Shown: positions 1-13,008, counted from the stretch's first letter. The stretch: DNA of 64,000 bases from Tetracladium setigerum (GCA_031472005.1 PZJY01000008.1:62001-126000); one strand, 5' to 3'. Made by a program: numbers and translations. The notes: generated from the letters alone by a model not told the origin.

Positions 1-2100
1 GCGACCACTCCATCAAGAATCTCCTCTTTTCAGATATCATGTGCCCTTCAGTCAGGAATCCACGAAATGTATCCACTACCAAATCATAAAACTGTGTTCC
101 ACCCTCCCAGTCACCATTAAGTGCGATTTCAAGGTCGGCAATTCGCTCTGCTGCCTCCATTGCCCCAAAAGTGTCAAGTGTGCTTCCCGACGAATATTTA
201 TATGCCAGGCTAAGAGCTTCTCTTCCAACATCGAACTCTTTTGTCAGCTGATATATCTTGAACAGAACTTCTGAGAGGCTTAGTTCGGACCCTGGGAGGA
301 CCATTTGAACTTCGTCCAGTACTTGATGTCTTCACGATATAACCTTTCCGCTGCCCTGAAGTCAGCCACCATGAGTTCAATATGGGGACTTGTGCCGGGT
401 TCGGTATCTGGACCAAATGCCTGGGGATCCCACACAGTACCCCTGCTTTTATATAACCTCGCCAAGGTCTTTCGATAGTATGACTGCACATGAGCATGCT
501 TTGTCTCCCACCCAACCTTCTGCTCGAGGAAATTGATGACTGCAGAATTGTACTCAACGGGGTCCATCCCGACAGCTTCCATCAAAGCTTCCATCAAGCG
601 TGAGATGGTTACCAGGTGATTTTTCTTGAGTTGAAGTGAGATAGGTGATGGATAGCCGACAACTTGACTGGCCAGTTGGAAGAGTTCATTGTAATCCTGT
701 GGATTGTGGATCGCATCTACTCGCCGCAGCAAAGCGTTTATGACCACTTCGGCTCGGGTATAATAATGAGCACTGCGAAAACCCATCGTTTCTTCACCCA
801 TATCGATGAGGGAATTCCGCAGCACAATAAGAGCCTTGTTCAGCTGCTTTAGATCTCGCGTATCATTTGCCGCTTGAAAGATCTCCTCACCAAACAAAGC
901 AAGAACCTGGCTCTCACAATAGGGCGACTGAAAATCGAAGTCGACGTTAGCATTCGATTGCCACACAGCGGCACGGAAGTGTTGAAGTCTGTTTATCCGG
1001 AATTCAGCGCTCGGCGGAATGGATAAAATTTGGGCAAGTTTTGCCAGGACTAATTCCAGTCGAACTTTAAGAGGAGAAGCCATGCTAAGCATAATTTCCT
1101 GAGCAGATGTTGCATCATCCCAGCTCCGCCGCAGAAGATTGGCTCGAGTCTCAGGATGGTAGAATGATCCCATCAACAACAGCTCTGCTCTTTCGACGAG
1201 GCAGCCGAGCTTGTGTCTCCTAGACAGCGAATCGTTCAAAAGAGCTCGATTGATGCTCGACTCCGCCGATTGAAATAGGCTATATTCCTCAGAAGATTCA
1301 AAGTTGAGTCGATAGGCTCGAGACAGAAGTTTGTGGAATCTCCATTGGATTTCCCGTTTTCTGCACGTCAGCTTCAGGCAACGAGAGAATGCTAAAATTG
1401 CTGCCTGCGAATCGGCAACACGTCCCAGCAACTTAGACCGAAGCAGCAGCAAGAGACCTTGAGCTTCAAGGCAGATCGCGAGATCTGCTTTGTCGTATTT
1501 GCCAAATTTCAACAGGGCGGTGATCAAATTTAACCACTCCTCAATCTCACCTAGCCTAGGATAGTATTCAGATCCCCAAGCAGTCAACATTCCAAGGTAG
1601 GAGAGAGCAGCGGAAGTGGGATGTTGGGCGAAAACCCTACAGAGCCCGTTATGGGCAAGAATTCGATCTCTCCAGGAACCAAAATGCTGGTACCGCTGGC
1701 AGTAGCAGCGCGCAATACCCAATACCGCGTTCAGTCGATATTTGTCCTCTAGCTGGCTATAGTCTTGAGCCAGGCTGAAGTTGCGTCTTGCTTCTTCAAA
1801 ATCACATTGTGCGGCACTGATCGAGTATCGTTCTAGGAAAATGTCTCCTAAGTTGATGGTTGTCTTAACAACACAAGCTCTTGAACCGTGCAAGAGCCTG
1901 CGCCGAATGCAATTCTTCAGAGACTGGGCTTTTGCGTCGAGCTTTGTAATTCTTTTGCGAACTTGGGGCGATTCGGTCGAAATATCAGGTACCATGTGCG
2001 CCATTCCCACCATCACGTTGGTTGCTCCCGCTTCGAGTTGCGAATCGGTAAGCCCCTCCACGTTTCTGGCATGAGCCAGTCTTATCTGAATCTGCTCCAT
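1..2100 (-). CDS. TPR-like repeat protein, probable CHAT-type protein, 3' part outside window, one apparent frameshift
   Basis: A 606-codon frame runs on the minus strand from 2100 to a stop at 280. It is rich in helical-hairpin repeats resembling tetratricopeptides (for example LGDIFLERY followed by FEEARRNFSLAQDYS near residues 95-125). At about 286-288 the frame meets TAA, but the other frame continues without a stop to the left edge and reads as good protein (ELSLSEVLFKIYQ, then TFRGFLTEGHMISEKRR). One missing base, such as a third C in the CC before GAACTA, joins the two exactly as SSQGP-ELSLSEV. I see no intron with usable splice sites at the junction. Large fungal proteins with this layout usually end in a CHAT (caspase-like) domain; that part would lie outside the window, so CHAT is inference. 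The start at 2100 is the first ATG of the long frame, and a further 5' exon is possible. It is either a decaying gene or a sequencing indel. Confidence 0.6.
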
Positions 2101-2427
2101 CTGAGTATTTTCTCAGTACTGGTAAAGGTCTCCAGTTACGGTCTGCAGAGACGAAGAAGAGTGAGGTTATTCGGACTCTACTATGATTCTCGTTGAGTGC
2201 ATTCAGGTCCGACACTATGCATACGGAAGCGTATTAGCATGACATTCCCATTCCTTCGTCACATGGTTCCGACATGAACAGAGTACGTCATAAAGCCAGC
2301 TGAATGAACTCTGACGTCGCTGTTCAGACTGTCTCTTTACCTGGGACAACGAAATCTGAATCCAACAAATACAGTGTCGTACCTCTAACACTGTTTATAG
2401 ATCTCTCAACTCATCTTTTATCCCACC

Positions 2428-3502
2428 ATGAACCTCAACAGAGAGTACGCGGAAGAAATGTCCTGGTATGACTATGGCCAGGCCCTCTATCACCCTGTCA
2501 AATCCAGCGCCCTTAAGATCGGCGACATAGGATATTTTAACAGACAAGGTTTCTGGAATCGAATCGGAAACATCACAGACGATTCGTCCCTGGCCAAATT
2601 CAACCTCAAGCCCATCGACGTTTCCGTCCTTGATAAGGCACCCCCAGATGACACCATTGAATGGGGGCCCTTGCTTGCCAAACACGTCAAGGGCAAGAAG
2701 CTTGACGCTGGCGCTAAAGCCTCGTAAGACTCCCTCGCCCCAAAGCCTCATTCCCAGTTCTTTTGCCTATACTCTCTTCCCCATTATATTAACCACCTTC
2801 TCAAACCTCTCCTCCAACAACACCATCAATATCCTCTATTGACATCCACGTTCCTACCGCCAGTGGTGAATCAACAGGAATCCCTGTGTCTGCCTCATTT
2901 CAAGTTGAATATACCTCGTCCAATGAATTCGGCGCCATTCTTGCCTGCCTTGCCCCAATCCGCCGCGAAGCATACTACTTCTCCGACCCCTTCAAGGCCT
3001 GGGTTACCTCCAACCGCGATGCCCTCAAATCTAGCTCAATAAGCAACGATCTGAAAGAGTACGGTTTCGCTGTTATCACGCAAACGTTCGCTACTAGAAA
3101 GTACACGCTTACAGCGTGGAAAGGAAGTAATAAGTCGGCGTGCATCGGGTTCGACGTGGATGCTCAAGGTGGTGCGGCTATCAAGGCTGGATCAGCATGG
3201 TTCGAGGGGAGGAGTGTGAATGGGTGGAGAACAGATGGAGCGAAGGAACCGGTATGTTCTACCACGACAGAAAAAATCTGAACAAAGCTACCGCTTCTAT
3301 AGAGAAGTGCTAACCATAGCAAACACAGGACAATGAACTTCGTGTCGTGTTTGCTTCTGGTGTATTCTGCACTTTCGGAAAACACTTCTGGTCTAACGAC
3401 GTTAGTTTTACTCTGCGCGGTGAAGAATTGGAATTTGAGGACAAGGGGATATTGCCGCTATGGCCAAAACAGGGTAATATGGAAGAAGATGAAGATTGGT
3501 AA
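2428..3502 (+). CDS. Uncharacterised conserved fungal protein, three exons
   Basis: The exons are 2428-2723, 2864-3251 and 3329-3502, giving 285 aa. Intron 1 (2724-2863) has GTAAGA, a TTGAC branch sequence and CCAG. Intron 2 (3252-3328) has GTATGT, a CTAAC branch sequence and ACAG. All joins keep phase. The protein has no signal peptide or membrane segment. Two segments look like related beta-rich halves around FSDPFKAWV and YTLTAWKGSNKSACIGF, and the C-terminus is acidic. I think it belongs to a family of cytosolic fungal proteins of unknown role, but I cannot name a domain. The gene model is well supported by splice signals and by continuous protein-like sequence; the function is unknown. 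Confidence 0.72.
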
Positions 3503-3540
3503 AGGATGTGTCGCGTGACTTAGCACTGTCAGTGCCATTG

Positions 3541-5110
3541 CAAATAACACATTTGCATCAAGCCACCAGAACCCAGCGCGAGGTCCGAGACAAAGTAAAA
3601 TGTAATGCGACGGAGACAAAAGGAAGTTATGTCTTTTGATCTAAAACTTTTGGTTACAACTTTTCTTTTGTATTAAGCAAACCGACTTACCTCAAAATTT
3701 GGCCTGCTTGTTCATTCAATTCAATGACTTGAATTCAAACTGCTTGTGATTGTCTAGCCTTACCACATAGGTTTGACTAGGTTGGGAACCAAAACGGGCT
3801 CGCAAGCGCAAGTAAGTGACGTCGAGAATGCTATGAGGAAACTTGACGACATTATGTCAATATCTCATGAATATGACAAGATGTTCATGGATGAGAAAGA
3901 GTCAAAACAGCACTGATCGGCCTTTACTAAGAGGCTCACGTCTTCATTGAAAAAGTACGGACCGCAGTAGTCGCAGAAGGGACGATTTTTCTATTCTTCC
4001 TGGCGAAGATTCTGAGCCGCATACATGACCGGGAAGGATTATAATCGCTAGATTCGCGGGGCGTTGTCGACGAGGCCAAAGTGGAAAGAATTTCTCTAGA
4101 CAACTTCAGCTTCCTGCGAGCCCACCAGCCCCTACTATATTGAACTTGATATCTACAGAGCCGCAGAAGACTAGAATAAGATTACAAACCAGGATGTCGT
4201 TGACGAAGCTAAGGGGAGGACTATCTTCCTCTGCTTTTGGAAGTACATTTACTAACAGGCATGGGAATCAACCTCATCCTGACGCGACCAACGAGCGGAA
4301 ACACGAATGGAGATGTGAAAGGATGGAAAGTCCGCAGGTGTGGCTCGAGATAGAAAGTGGCAAGAGTAAAGACGCCCAACTCGCACAAATCGAAGATTTA
4401 TTTTCTTACCAATACTACTATCCTTCCTTCCTCTGGACCAACGCCGTCTGTTGACCGAGGAACTGGAAGTTTATGTCTAATGTGTCAGATGTTGCCAAGG
4501 CTTGAGTTATCCACTCAAGTCAATTTCGGGTGCCCGACTTGTCCGATCGGACAGTGTGACCCCAATCAGCGTGCTGCGGTTTAGCTCAAGCGAGTCGGAC
4601 GGGACGTCCGGACCTTGGCACCACAACCCTGCCACCGCTTTTCGCCATTTCGATGTATACACTTACATTTAGTGTCGAAATAGAGTTCGAAGGATCCGGC
4701 AGTTACCACCCTTGTTATTCAGCACCTGTTTTTCCCATGTTGCCACACATGGGGAAATTCTATTTTGGAGATCATGTACCACGGCATTGGTTACTATCAG
4801 AAGAAAACGCTTACTAAAGCGACTCAAATAATTCGAATGAAGAAGAATGTACTTCGTAACAAAGGCAATCTTCCAAGCGGTTCTACATGTGGTAAGATCT
4901 GAGATCAATTGGTGATGGAGCTCAGACCGGAAAAAAGCCAGCAAAGTAGAGTTAAGTCAAGTGGCAAATTTGCCGTGCCAAATTGTTCCTCTTAAGGTTA
5001 GCGCCAAGGTCGACTCAACCTCACTTCTGAAAACAGCGCTGTGTGCTATTACGAAAAGCACTTATATACGCTCTCCAAACAATTCATTGTAATTCATAGT
5101 GAACGAAAGT
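3541..5110. other. Intergenic, with possible decayed coding remnant at about 3780-4020
   Basis: No intact gene is visible. One plus-strand frame from about 3789 reads like protein (AMRKLDDIMSISHEYDKMF, then after a TGA stop FTKRLTSSLKKYG) and is broken by several stops, so it may be an old pseudogene of unknown family. The open frames at 4140-4454 and 4669-4944 lack protein-like composition and splice context. The right end is the promoter side of the regulator that starts at 5112. Confidence 0.3.
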
Positions 5111-5111
5111 C

Positions 5112-7346
5112 ATGGATCCCGAGGAAAATCAGGAAGACCCCTTGCTATTGGATAGTAGCAAGGGACCTCCGGCGAAGCTCGCACTATCCTGCGCTGCTTG
5201 CCGGCAGCGAAAGGTCAAATGCGACAAAAACCAGCCTTGTACCGCATGCAAACTTCGCAATATCGATTGTCTCCCTCCCGTCCAGACATCTAACATAGGT
5301 CAAAGAAGGAGGGGTCTCACGCGGCGGACTGAGCTTGAGCGTCGTTTACTGAATCTCGAAGGCCGTCTGAGTGGATTGGTAGGTATGCTCGGAAGCGGTC
5401 AGCCTGGTGCCTTGAGCGAAATTTCAGTGGAGCGTGGGGTCTCTTCAAATCAACGACTCGAATACGCAGGCCTTTTCACTTTGGGTTGTGGTGGTCAGGG
5501 CCCCAGGACTGGTAGCGGCAGCGATCTGGGAAATTCTTTCTGGAGTGGGTTGATTGAGGAAGTAAGCAAAGATTACGGGGTCTTAAAAATACTCAGTCTG
5601 ACCTATGGATAGTTCAAAGACCTGCGGAGCTGCCTTGGCGACTCCTCAGAGAACCTGACAAATTCACCAGTCCCTTTGGAAATATCGGATTCCACTCCTG
5701 GGACACGATCGAGCTTGCAGGCTTTACAACTACCAAAGAGTTCCTCGCTATTGCTGGTCGACGTATACTTCACTCGTGTGGATCCACTATTGAAAATGGT
5801 TCACAAGAGCACCATCCGAGACCTTGTGACCTCAATGTCAGACCCGATATCATGTACATCGAGGGCCCAAGAGTGTTTGCTTCTTTCCATGTTTTATGCC
5901 TCGATTGCGAGTTTGACTCGCGACGCATGTATTGAGCACTTTGGACAGGAACAGAGTGAACTCCTGGCTCGCTATCAACATAGTACGGAAGTCGCCTTGA
6001 AGAGAGCAGATCTGTTGAGTAGCGTTGAGCTGATGGTTTTGCAATCGATAATTATTTATCTGGTTAGTCACATTCAACAATTGTTGTTCTAGCTAATTGT
6101 GTAGACCACAGCGCGTCTTTCAGACTCAAGTAGATCCGTCTGGACACTGACCGGCTTGGCAACACGGATTGCTTTCGCGCTAGATCTTCACCGTGACGCG
6201 GATGGGGAGAATCCTCCAAACCTCGATACGGAGGTGCGACGAAGGACGTGGTGGCAGGTCTATCACCTAGAGTGGCGTGCTTCAGAAGATCGAGGCTCGG
6301 ATCCAGGAATCCTCGAACATAACTTTGATACGCCCCTTCCCTTGAATATCAATGATATTGATCTTATCAAAGGTCAGGAGCTTGTTGAAAGGCGAGGCTT
6401 CACAGACATGACGTTTTCCTTGGTCGTCTTTGAAGCTTGCAGCGTCGCGAATATGTTGAACTATGTCTCGCCAAAGACAAGCCTCCAATTCAAGTTACTG
6501 AGCTTGAGGCAAAGGGACTCTATAGCTGAGGAATGTTGCCAGCGCCTTCACATTAAGTACTTCAATCACTGCGACTCATCTATCCCCTATCAGCGGTTCA
6601 TTCTTTTGGCTGGTCGAATTATTATGGGTAGAATGCGGCTTTCTGTACACTATCCACTCCAGCGTTTGGTTGATCCTCCTGTCCAGTCTAAGGAGACAAG
6701 AGATTCAATCCTGAGGACAGCTATAGAGCTTCTTGAAGCAACAGAAGCAGTGGAGAATGATAAGGATCTGTCCCAATGGGTTTGGCTGGCAAAAACGCAC
6801 ATACCATGGCATGCCTTTGCTGTCGTTCTGGCGGAGTTATGTGTTCGACCGACTATGTCAACAGCGTGGACCATTATTGAGGTGAGTTTTCCGAAATGGG
6901 CAGAGAGAGTTGCAGATATGGAAAACGGAGCACTATGGCGGCCTCTTCTCAAGCTCTATACGAAGGCACAATCAGCGAGGCAGGAACAGGTCCAATGGGG
7001 TTTAAGGACACCAGGTAAATCACAGTACCTAGGAACGACGGGCACCAGAGGATCCTACGCCCCTTCGCTGGCTCAGCGTCCATCACAACATTTGTTCAGC
7101 CAGCCGCTGCAAGGATTACCGCATCCGCTAGGTTTGGCGGATGGCCCATTGTCAAGCGAGTATCTCTATAGGGTTTCGGGGAGTGGTGGGATCAATCAGA
7201 ATCCAGCAGTTAATCCAGCAAATAATCCAGCCGTCAGGGCCGATCCTCACTATATGATCTGGGACGAGTTACTACAGGATTTCGGAAACAGTCAAGACGA
7301 CACTGATCAGTGGCCTGAGTGGTTTGGAGGTTTACCTTCAAACTGA
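5112..7346 (+). CDS. Zn2Cys6 transcription factor with fungal-specific TF domain
   Basis: The three exons are 5112-5561, 5613-6062 and 6105-7346, for 713 aa. The introns are 51 and 42 bp, both phase 0, with donors GTAAGC and GTTAGT. An N-terminal binuclear zinc cluster (residues about 31-57) has six cysteines spaced C-x2-C-x6-C-x5-C-x2-C-x6-C, followed by a basic linker and a leucine-rich dimerisation stretch (RTELERRLLNLEGRL). The middle homology region carries the classic fungal_trans signature (SRSVWTLTGLATRIAFALDL, then RRRTWWQVYHLEW). A nuclear DNA-binding activator or repressor is expected; the regulated pathway cannot be read from sequence. The nearest genes (isochorismatase-like hydrolase, NmrA, SDR) do not form an obvious biosynthetic cluster with a backbone enzyme. 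Confidence 0.9.
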
Positions 7347-7349
7347 CGA

Positions 7350-8750
7350 AACTTTACATTTACCCTTTTCCATTCTTGCTTGCCGACAGCAAGGGAACTC
7401 CTCGGAATTAAAACCACGCAACTGAGCGTTTTTATAAGCGCTCAAAGAGCCTACCAAGGAGCGAGGAGTGTTTGCAAGGCTGAGTGAATCCAAGTGATGG
7501 TTTTTGGTAGGTGCAATGGAGGAGGTGTGCAAAGTCCATGGTTAATTATCATTAGAGGAAAAATTGTCTGTGATACAAGTGCTATCTCCATAATAAGCGA
7601 ACCAATATGACTTCGCCATTCTTACAGCCTCGGTTTGATATGCCGTGAAATATTGACTAGGGTGTGGAGATGTCGTTAGCTTCGGCTCATTTATGATCAC
7701 CGACGGGTGCGAAAAAGACCCGACCCAAAGCGCCGCGAAGACCCTTCGAGAACTCCCCGGAATTTTTCAAGGGTGATAAAAAGCGAGGGGTCGCTATATC
7801 GTCAATTTGAATATATATGTTCAATTTGGATAAAATTACAAAACTTGAAACAGCATCATATGAAACTCATTCGTATGTTTGATTTATGTTTGCAAGATAT
7901 TAAACAAAATACAACACTCTTTCGGATTGTCGTCAACATTAGACTTTCGTGTAAAAGACAAGAATTTGTTACTAGGAACACTAATTATATTGATTATAAT
8001 ATATACTAGTATTGGGCTCCTAATTTTTTAAGTACAAGATAGAGTCTTATCGATTAAAATCAACTTATTATCTAATAATTTTGAGTGTTCTCTGCCAAGG
8101 TTCAGAAAAGAAGAACGTCAAACCCTGTCAGCTCCCGTGCAGAGGATAAGAACTCGAAAGCAACATTCTAGCTTGCCCAACTTTATCTCCGCCATACGTA
8201 CTCAGCTCCGATCATAGGTTAAGACATGATTAGATCACATTCGACGTGGGTAAAGCATTAAGTTACTCCGGCGTTAGCAGTTTTCGTATTGAAATATCCC
8301 GACGTTTGATTACCACCTCTAGTTGTGACCAGAACCCTGGCCAAACCAAGCTCGATATTCAGGGGGATATGAATAAGGATCTTGGAGAGGTTTACAATTG
8401 CCGAAATATGAAGAAGTTACCCTTTCCACTGCCTGCTGACGCGGCATAAAAGTGAGATTTATCAGGAAAAGGTTAATTAATTACTCGTAGACATCAGGAA
8501 ATGCCAGTACCTACGCACCAAATGAAATACATATCCCTTTCAAGCTACTGCATAGCTGCTCCATAGCTCCCAAGACTTCTTTACCGATACATCTTCGGGT
8601 GTGGGCTGTGGCCAAGGCCCGAACAAGACGGAAAATTTGGGACGGAGTACGGCCGAGAACTTGGTCTTTTGTTAAAATGTATTGGTAATTAACATTAGGA
8701 TGTCTAGCGAAGATGGGCTAAGTCTTTCAGAGGCCGAGCCATGCGAAGAG
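7350..8750. other. Intergenic, with AT-rich stretch at about 7790-8080
   Basis: I see no coding sequence. The stretch at roughly 7790-8080 is markedly AT-rich and is full of TpA and ATAT tracts, unlike the flanks. It could be old repeat DNA eroded by RIP. Confidence 0.5.
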
Positions 8751-8753
8751 GAA

Positions 8754-8759
8754 TATAAA
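8754..8759 (+). promoter_or_regulatory. TATA box of the isochorismatase-like gene
   Basis: TATAAA lies 134 bp before the ATG at 8888, with a pyrimidine-rich CT tract and an A-run between. The placement suits a fungal promoter with a 60-100 nt leader. Confidence 0.5.
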
Positions 8760-8887
8760 TGTCGTCGTTCTCGCACTTGAATATTCTCATAACATCATTT
8801 CTATCTTTTGCACCACTAGCGACTTTCCGAGTATCTCAGTCTCTATCTTTCAATTCTCTGATCCAAAAAAAAAACGGGATTTCCACT

Positions 8888-9982
8888 ATGAAGTCTTATA
8901 TCTTCGCATGTGTTGTTTTAGCATCCTCCATCTCGGGTATGAGCCTCGACTCGAACTCGATGAGTACTCGTCTAACGATTTCAGGTTATACCTTCGAGAG
9001 ACTTGATAAAGAGAAGGCAGTATGTTAATACATCTTTATAATCTTCCTTGTCGTGGGCAATCTTAGCTCGATTGATCAAAGTCTTAGCATTCTAACCCGC
9101 TTCGTCTAGGCGCTTCTAATCGTTGATCACCAAATCGGTCTATCTCAGCTCGTGAGGGATTATAGTCCCACAGAGTTCAGAGTGAATATTTTAGCACATG
9201 CTGCACTTGGAAATGTGTTCAACTTGCCAACTGTATTGACTACATCGGCGGAATTTGGTCAGTAGCTCTCAATGCTAAAACGAGTATTAATTAGCTCGCT
9301 AATTTGTTATCTGGTGGTAGGACCAAATGGGCCGCTTCCGAAAGAGATACTTGAGATGCACCCGAACGCTACGCTGATACGTCGCCCAGGCGAAGTAAAT
9401 TCCTGGGATAATGCAGAGTTCAGAGCCGCCGTCAATGCCACTGGAAGAACGCAGCTCATCATCGCTGGTATTACCACTGATGTTTGTGAGTGTTCTCATC
9501 CCAATTTTCCCTTCCATTTTGCTTTAATCCAAACAAATGACATCGGTTCACAAGGCTAATTCTTTCTTACAGGTACGGCTCTCCTCGCTTTGTCTCTGCG
9601 TGAGGCTGGCTACTCTGTTTGGGCCAATGTGGATGCAAGCGGAGCATTCGATGAAAAGAGTGCCACAGCTGCAAATCGGCGTATGGAGAGCGCCGGTGTT
9701 ACCGTCACGACCGCGTTTGCGATATATGCTGAGCTCCTCAGGGATTGGAGAAATACACCTGGTGCTAGAGAGACAGTGGCACACTTCAATACGTCAGTCA
9801 TCATACTTTTATATATATGCGCACAAAGCCAGAAACTAGAGACGGGAGTGAGATGACAAGACTTTGAGATGTTGGCTAATACTCGAAATAGTTACATAGC
9901 TTCTTTCTCCAACTTGGCAAGGACTCACGGATATGCTATTCAGAACGGAACTTTGATCCCTGGTCAACTCGAAATTATGTGA
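8888..9982 (+). CDS. Secreted isochorismatase-like (YcaC-type) cysteine hydrolase
   Basis: The exons are 8888-8936, 8985-9019, 9110-9257, 9321-9485, 9573-9792 and 9892-9982, for 235 aa. An N-terminal signal peptide (MKSYIFACVVLASSIS) is followed by the isochorismatase fold. The catalytic Asp sits in LLIVDHQIGL and the nucleophilic Cys in ITTDVCTALLAL; the NSWDN and ANVDASGAF motifs fit the YcaC-like branch. Family members hydrolyse isochorismate, amides or similar small substrates, but the actual substrate is unknown. Several plant pathogens deliver isochorismatases that deplete the salicylate precursor, so a host-directed role is possible but inferred. The first intron (8937-8984, GTATGA to TTTCAG with CTAAC) is 48 bp, a multiple of three without stops; retaining it gives 251 aa, so that splice is optional on sequence alone. 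Confidence 0.85.
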
Positions 9983-11825
9983 TTGATTGATTCTTTCATA
10001 ATTGATTGAACTGATTCAATGCATTTGCACTTAACATTCAGGATTCATAATGGGGTATTGGGGACAAGTGGTACGGTGATATTTTAGTTATGTCGCACAT
10101 CAAGCTTTGAACATACACATAGATCTAAATTTGAGTTGGTGATGTGATCAGTAAGATGTGTTTGATTTTCCGCCATAATTTCAGTTGCCCTCCGTGACCG
10201 TGACCCGTGAGGTAAGAAATCGCCCATCATATCTACTTCTCGCTTCCTGGAACCTGACTTAATTGCAGACTGGGGATCATGTAAGACCGTCTTGCAAGAT
10301 TTAAGCTTAGGGCTAATCTTGCTCGGACTAACAGCAGAACCAGATTCGTCCAGAAATGTGTCCAAGATGGTCAGAGACAATAATGAATTGGATGGAGATA
10401 GATAAGAAGGCGGAAGGAAGGTAGAAGAAAGGTATACCATCCTTTGAAGGAGATTTTAATATAGCGGAAAGATTAATGCGGACGCAAACCCCAGGAGATA
10501 GAACAAGGCTTGTCGTGGGAGGGAAGAGCAGAAATTGTCTATTTATGGACGTGTGTCCAATTTTCTTAAGCAGTAGGAACTAAAGAATGCCATTAACTTT
10601 GCGCAGAGCCAATAATTTCATATTTCAAGAACTTATTTCTTAGTAAAGTCAACGTACTTTGAACCCACGAAAGTCATATGGGGTGGATGGTATTGTTGGC
10701 TTGAAGATTTTTGGAAAGACAGATATTCGACTTGGTCTTACTTCTGGACCTGTTCAATGGATTTGTGTTCCCACGGACGCTTTAGAGTTTGGTAACTCAA
10801 CGAACTGTCCCTTGTCCAACATCTGAACAAGTGAAATGGATCACCCTCCCACGATTAGCTATTCACGCGTGCGTGGAACTTCTTTCTACTTGCCTTGCAC
10901 GTTTATCAACATATACGCCAACTCACCACATTTTAACTGATCAATCATTAACAAGGCAAGTCAAAATACCACTAAATACCAAAGATGGAGAACGAAGGAG
11001 CAAATATCAACAGACCATCCTAAGAGAATAATGTGATGTCGTACACATCCACACTAAGTAAATTTTCTATGCTCAAAATCTACGAGTCAGTATTCCTTAC
11101 TTCCATTTCATATTACGTATTTCCATCATACTTAAAATGTAACAGGTCAACAATAGCATCTAAATCATATTTTCAGTTTAAATCTTAATCATACGCAATC
11201 TAGCTACACGAGCTATATTTACCTCAGAAAGATAATTCTACGAGTTCGTCAATATTCTATTCTTCATCTACAATACCTGTTACCACAGCAAGCGCTTCCA
11301 TATCTTCATCAAGAAAGCACAGCGTTACTTAAAATGATACGTCGCTAGTCTTAGCACTCGGCAGATATACAGAAGTAATGTGGGCTTTCGATTAAGCTGA
11401 CGTAAAGCCTTAGTGTGAGTCTAACTAAGAGCTACTCACAGTCTGCTGATAGCGCGTGTAATGGGCATATTCAGTTAGAAAGATTAGAAAAGAATACGTA
11501 ACAGGCATTCATCATTCCGTGTAAGTGTTTAAATACTTCCCAACTTGCTAGTAAACAATGGTGGTGCCAGTGAGTGAAGTAGGTTAAATCAAATTGAATT
11601 ACTATCATTAACCAATTTCCATTACAAAAATGTCTCATTTTGGTCATAAGATGAGAAGATCGTGCATTAAGGCGTATTATACGTCCTCCTATGTTACTTC
11701 ACGACTTCCAGGCCTTGGAAAAAGCTGGGTTTTGCTTGACAAATCTAGGGGTGTCTCGGAGTTAGCGATTTAATCCTCACATAAAGTTTTAACGGAAGAG
11801 GGGAAATCTTTATCAGGAAAAGATT
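9983..11825. other. Intergenic, no convincing gene
   Basis: This is the shared 3' side of two convergent genes. A 118-codon minus-strand frame (10440-10084) has low-complexity Ser/Lys composition and no recognisable domain or splice signals. From about 10950 to 11650 the DNA is AT-rich. Confidence 0.5.
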
Positions 11826-13008
11826 TCATCGACCGTGCCATCGAGACCTCTTGAAAAGGATCAAAGAAACCTGGAGGAGAGGGAATACGTACTCTTTCCA
11901 GGTGATAGGCTTATCTTCCTTGTCCAAGATGGCATGACCTTCACTCAAGCTTGCGCCGGCAAAGTAGCCAGGAGACTCCATGAACTGGTGGTTTTGCAAA
12001 TACTCCATTGCAGCCGCTGGTGGCATGACAGAAGTATATTGCTCTGGTGTAATTTGCACGTAGGTTGCCTTATTACCGGTCACCTCTGCAAACTCGGCAA
12101 CGATCTGCTCAGGCGTGTAGTAGTCGGTGGCAGCCAAGACACGTTTTCCTAGAAGCTTCTGGCGGTTCTTGATAATAGCCTTGATCCACATGCCTGCCCA
12201 CATAGTTAGCACGATAGCCGTAGTGTTACTTGTTAATATTCGCTCACCTGTATCCCGACCCGCATCAATCAGAGGGAACTTTGACTTCCCGCTTACAGGA
12301 TAAGCAAGCACGTAAGAACCATCTTCTTCTTTGCGAATCATGAATGTGTAATTCGCCATGAAGTATCCTGGAAGAAAGAACGAAGAAGGCACACCACTAG
12401 CACGAATGTAATCCTCAATGTCGGCTTTTTCGTCAAAGTGCTTAACTTCCTTCAATCTACCATTGGTAGCCTTGCTGACGTTGAGTAGAGATGAGTAGAT
12501 GAGGTGAGAAATGCCCTCTGCTTTCGCTGCGTCCGCGACGGTGATGCCTTGGGATCGCTCAACGCCTGGGGTGGCGGCTTCCCAGTAATTTGTCACGAGG
12601 AAGACGGAGTGGGCGCCTTTAAGTGCCTCTGCGACCGAAGATTTTGAGTTCAAGTCGGCCTGAGAAATGGTGAGCAAAGTCTTTATCTAAAGACTCCAAC
12701 ACGACTTACAGTAACCATCTGGACACCTTGCTTGGCAAGAGCGGTCGCTGCTGCTGACTTCACATCACGGGTGACTCCACGTATTTGAAATCTATTATTT
12801 AAATTAGTAACATCGCATTTTGCTATCGGGCGAGTAAATAAAGGTGACTTGAATAATGCAGATTTCAAGATTCATTATACAAGTCTTGCTTTGGGAAGGG
12901 GATCTGTGGCACGAACTCTTTAGAAAGTACGGCATCAGCCAAGATATGCTTGATCACAGATCCTCCTTGGTTACCAGTGGCACCAAAAACAGTGATAATC
13001 TTGGACAT
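11826..13008 (-). CDS. NmrA-like NAD(P)-binding protein
   Basis: Transcribed leftward; the exons are 13008-12917, 12791-12710 and 12659-11826, for 335 aa. Intron 1 (125 bp, GTTCGT to AATAG) and intron 2 (50 bp, GTAAGT to CTCAG) restore KEF-QIRGVTRD and MVT-ADLNSKS, which is the normal NmrA sequence. The Rossmann glycine motif GATGNQGGSV is at residues 8-17, and VFLVTNYWE follows the fifth strand. NmrA-like/HSCARG proteins bind NADP and usually act as redox-sensing regulators rather than enzymes; some tune GATA factors in nitrogen repression. The protein is somewhat longer than the usual 300-320 aa and its last 15 residues look like read-through past the family end. The nearest upstream TATA box is at 13128-13121. 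Confidence 0.88.

Noticed and set aside
4140..4944. Frames of 104, 75 and 91 codons
   Set aside because: Composition is not protein-like and there is no conserved motif or promoter.
10084..10440. 118-codon minus-strand frame
   Set aside because: Ser/Lys low-complexity translation, no domain, no splice context, and located at the 3' side of a real gene.
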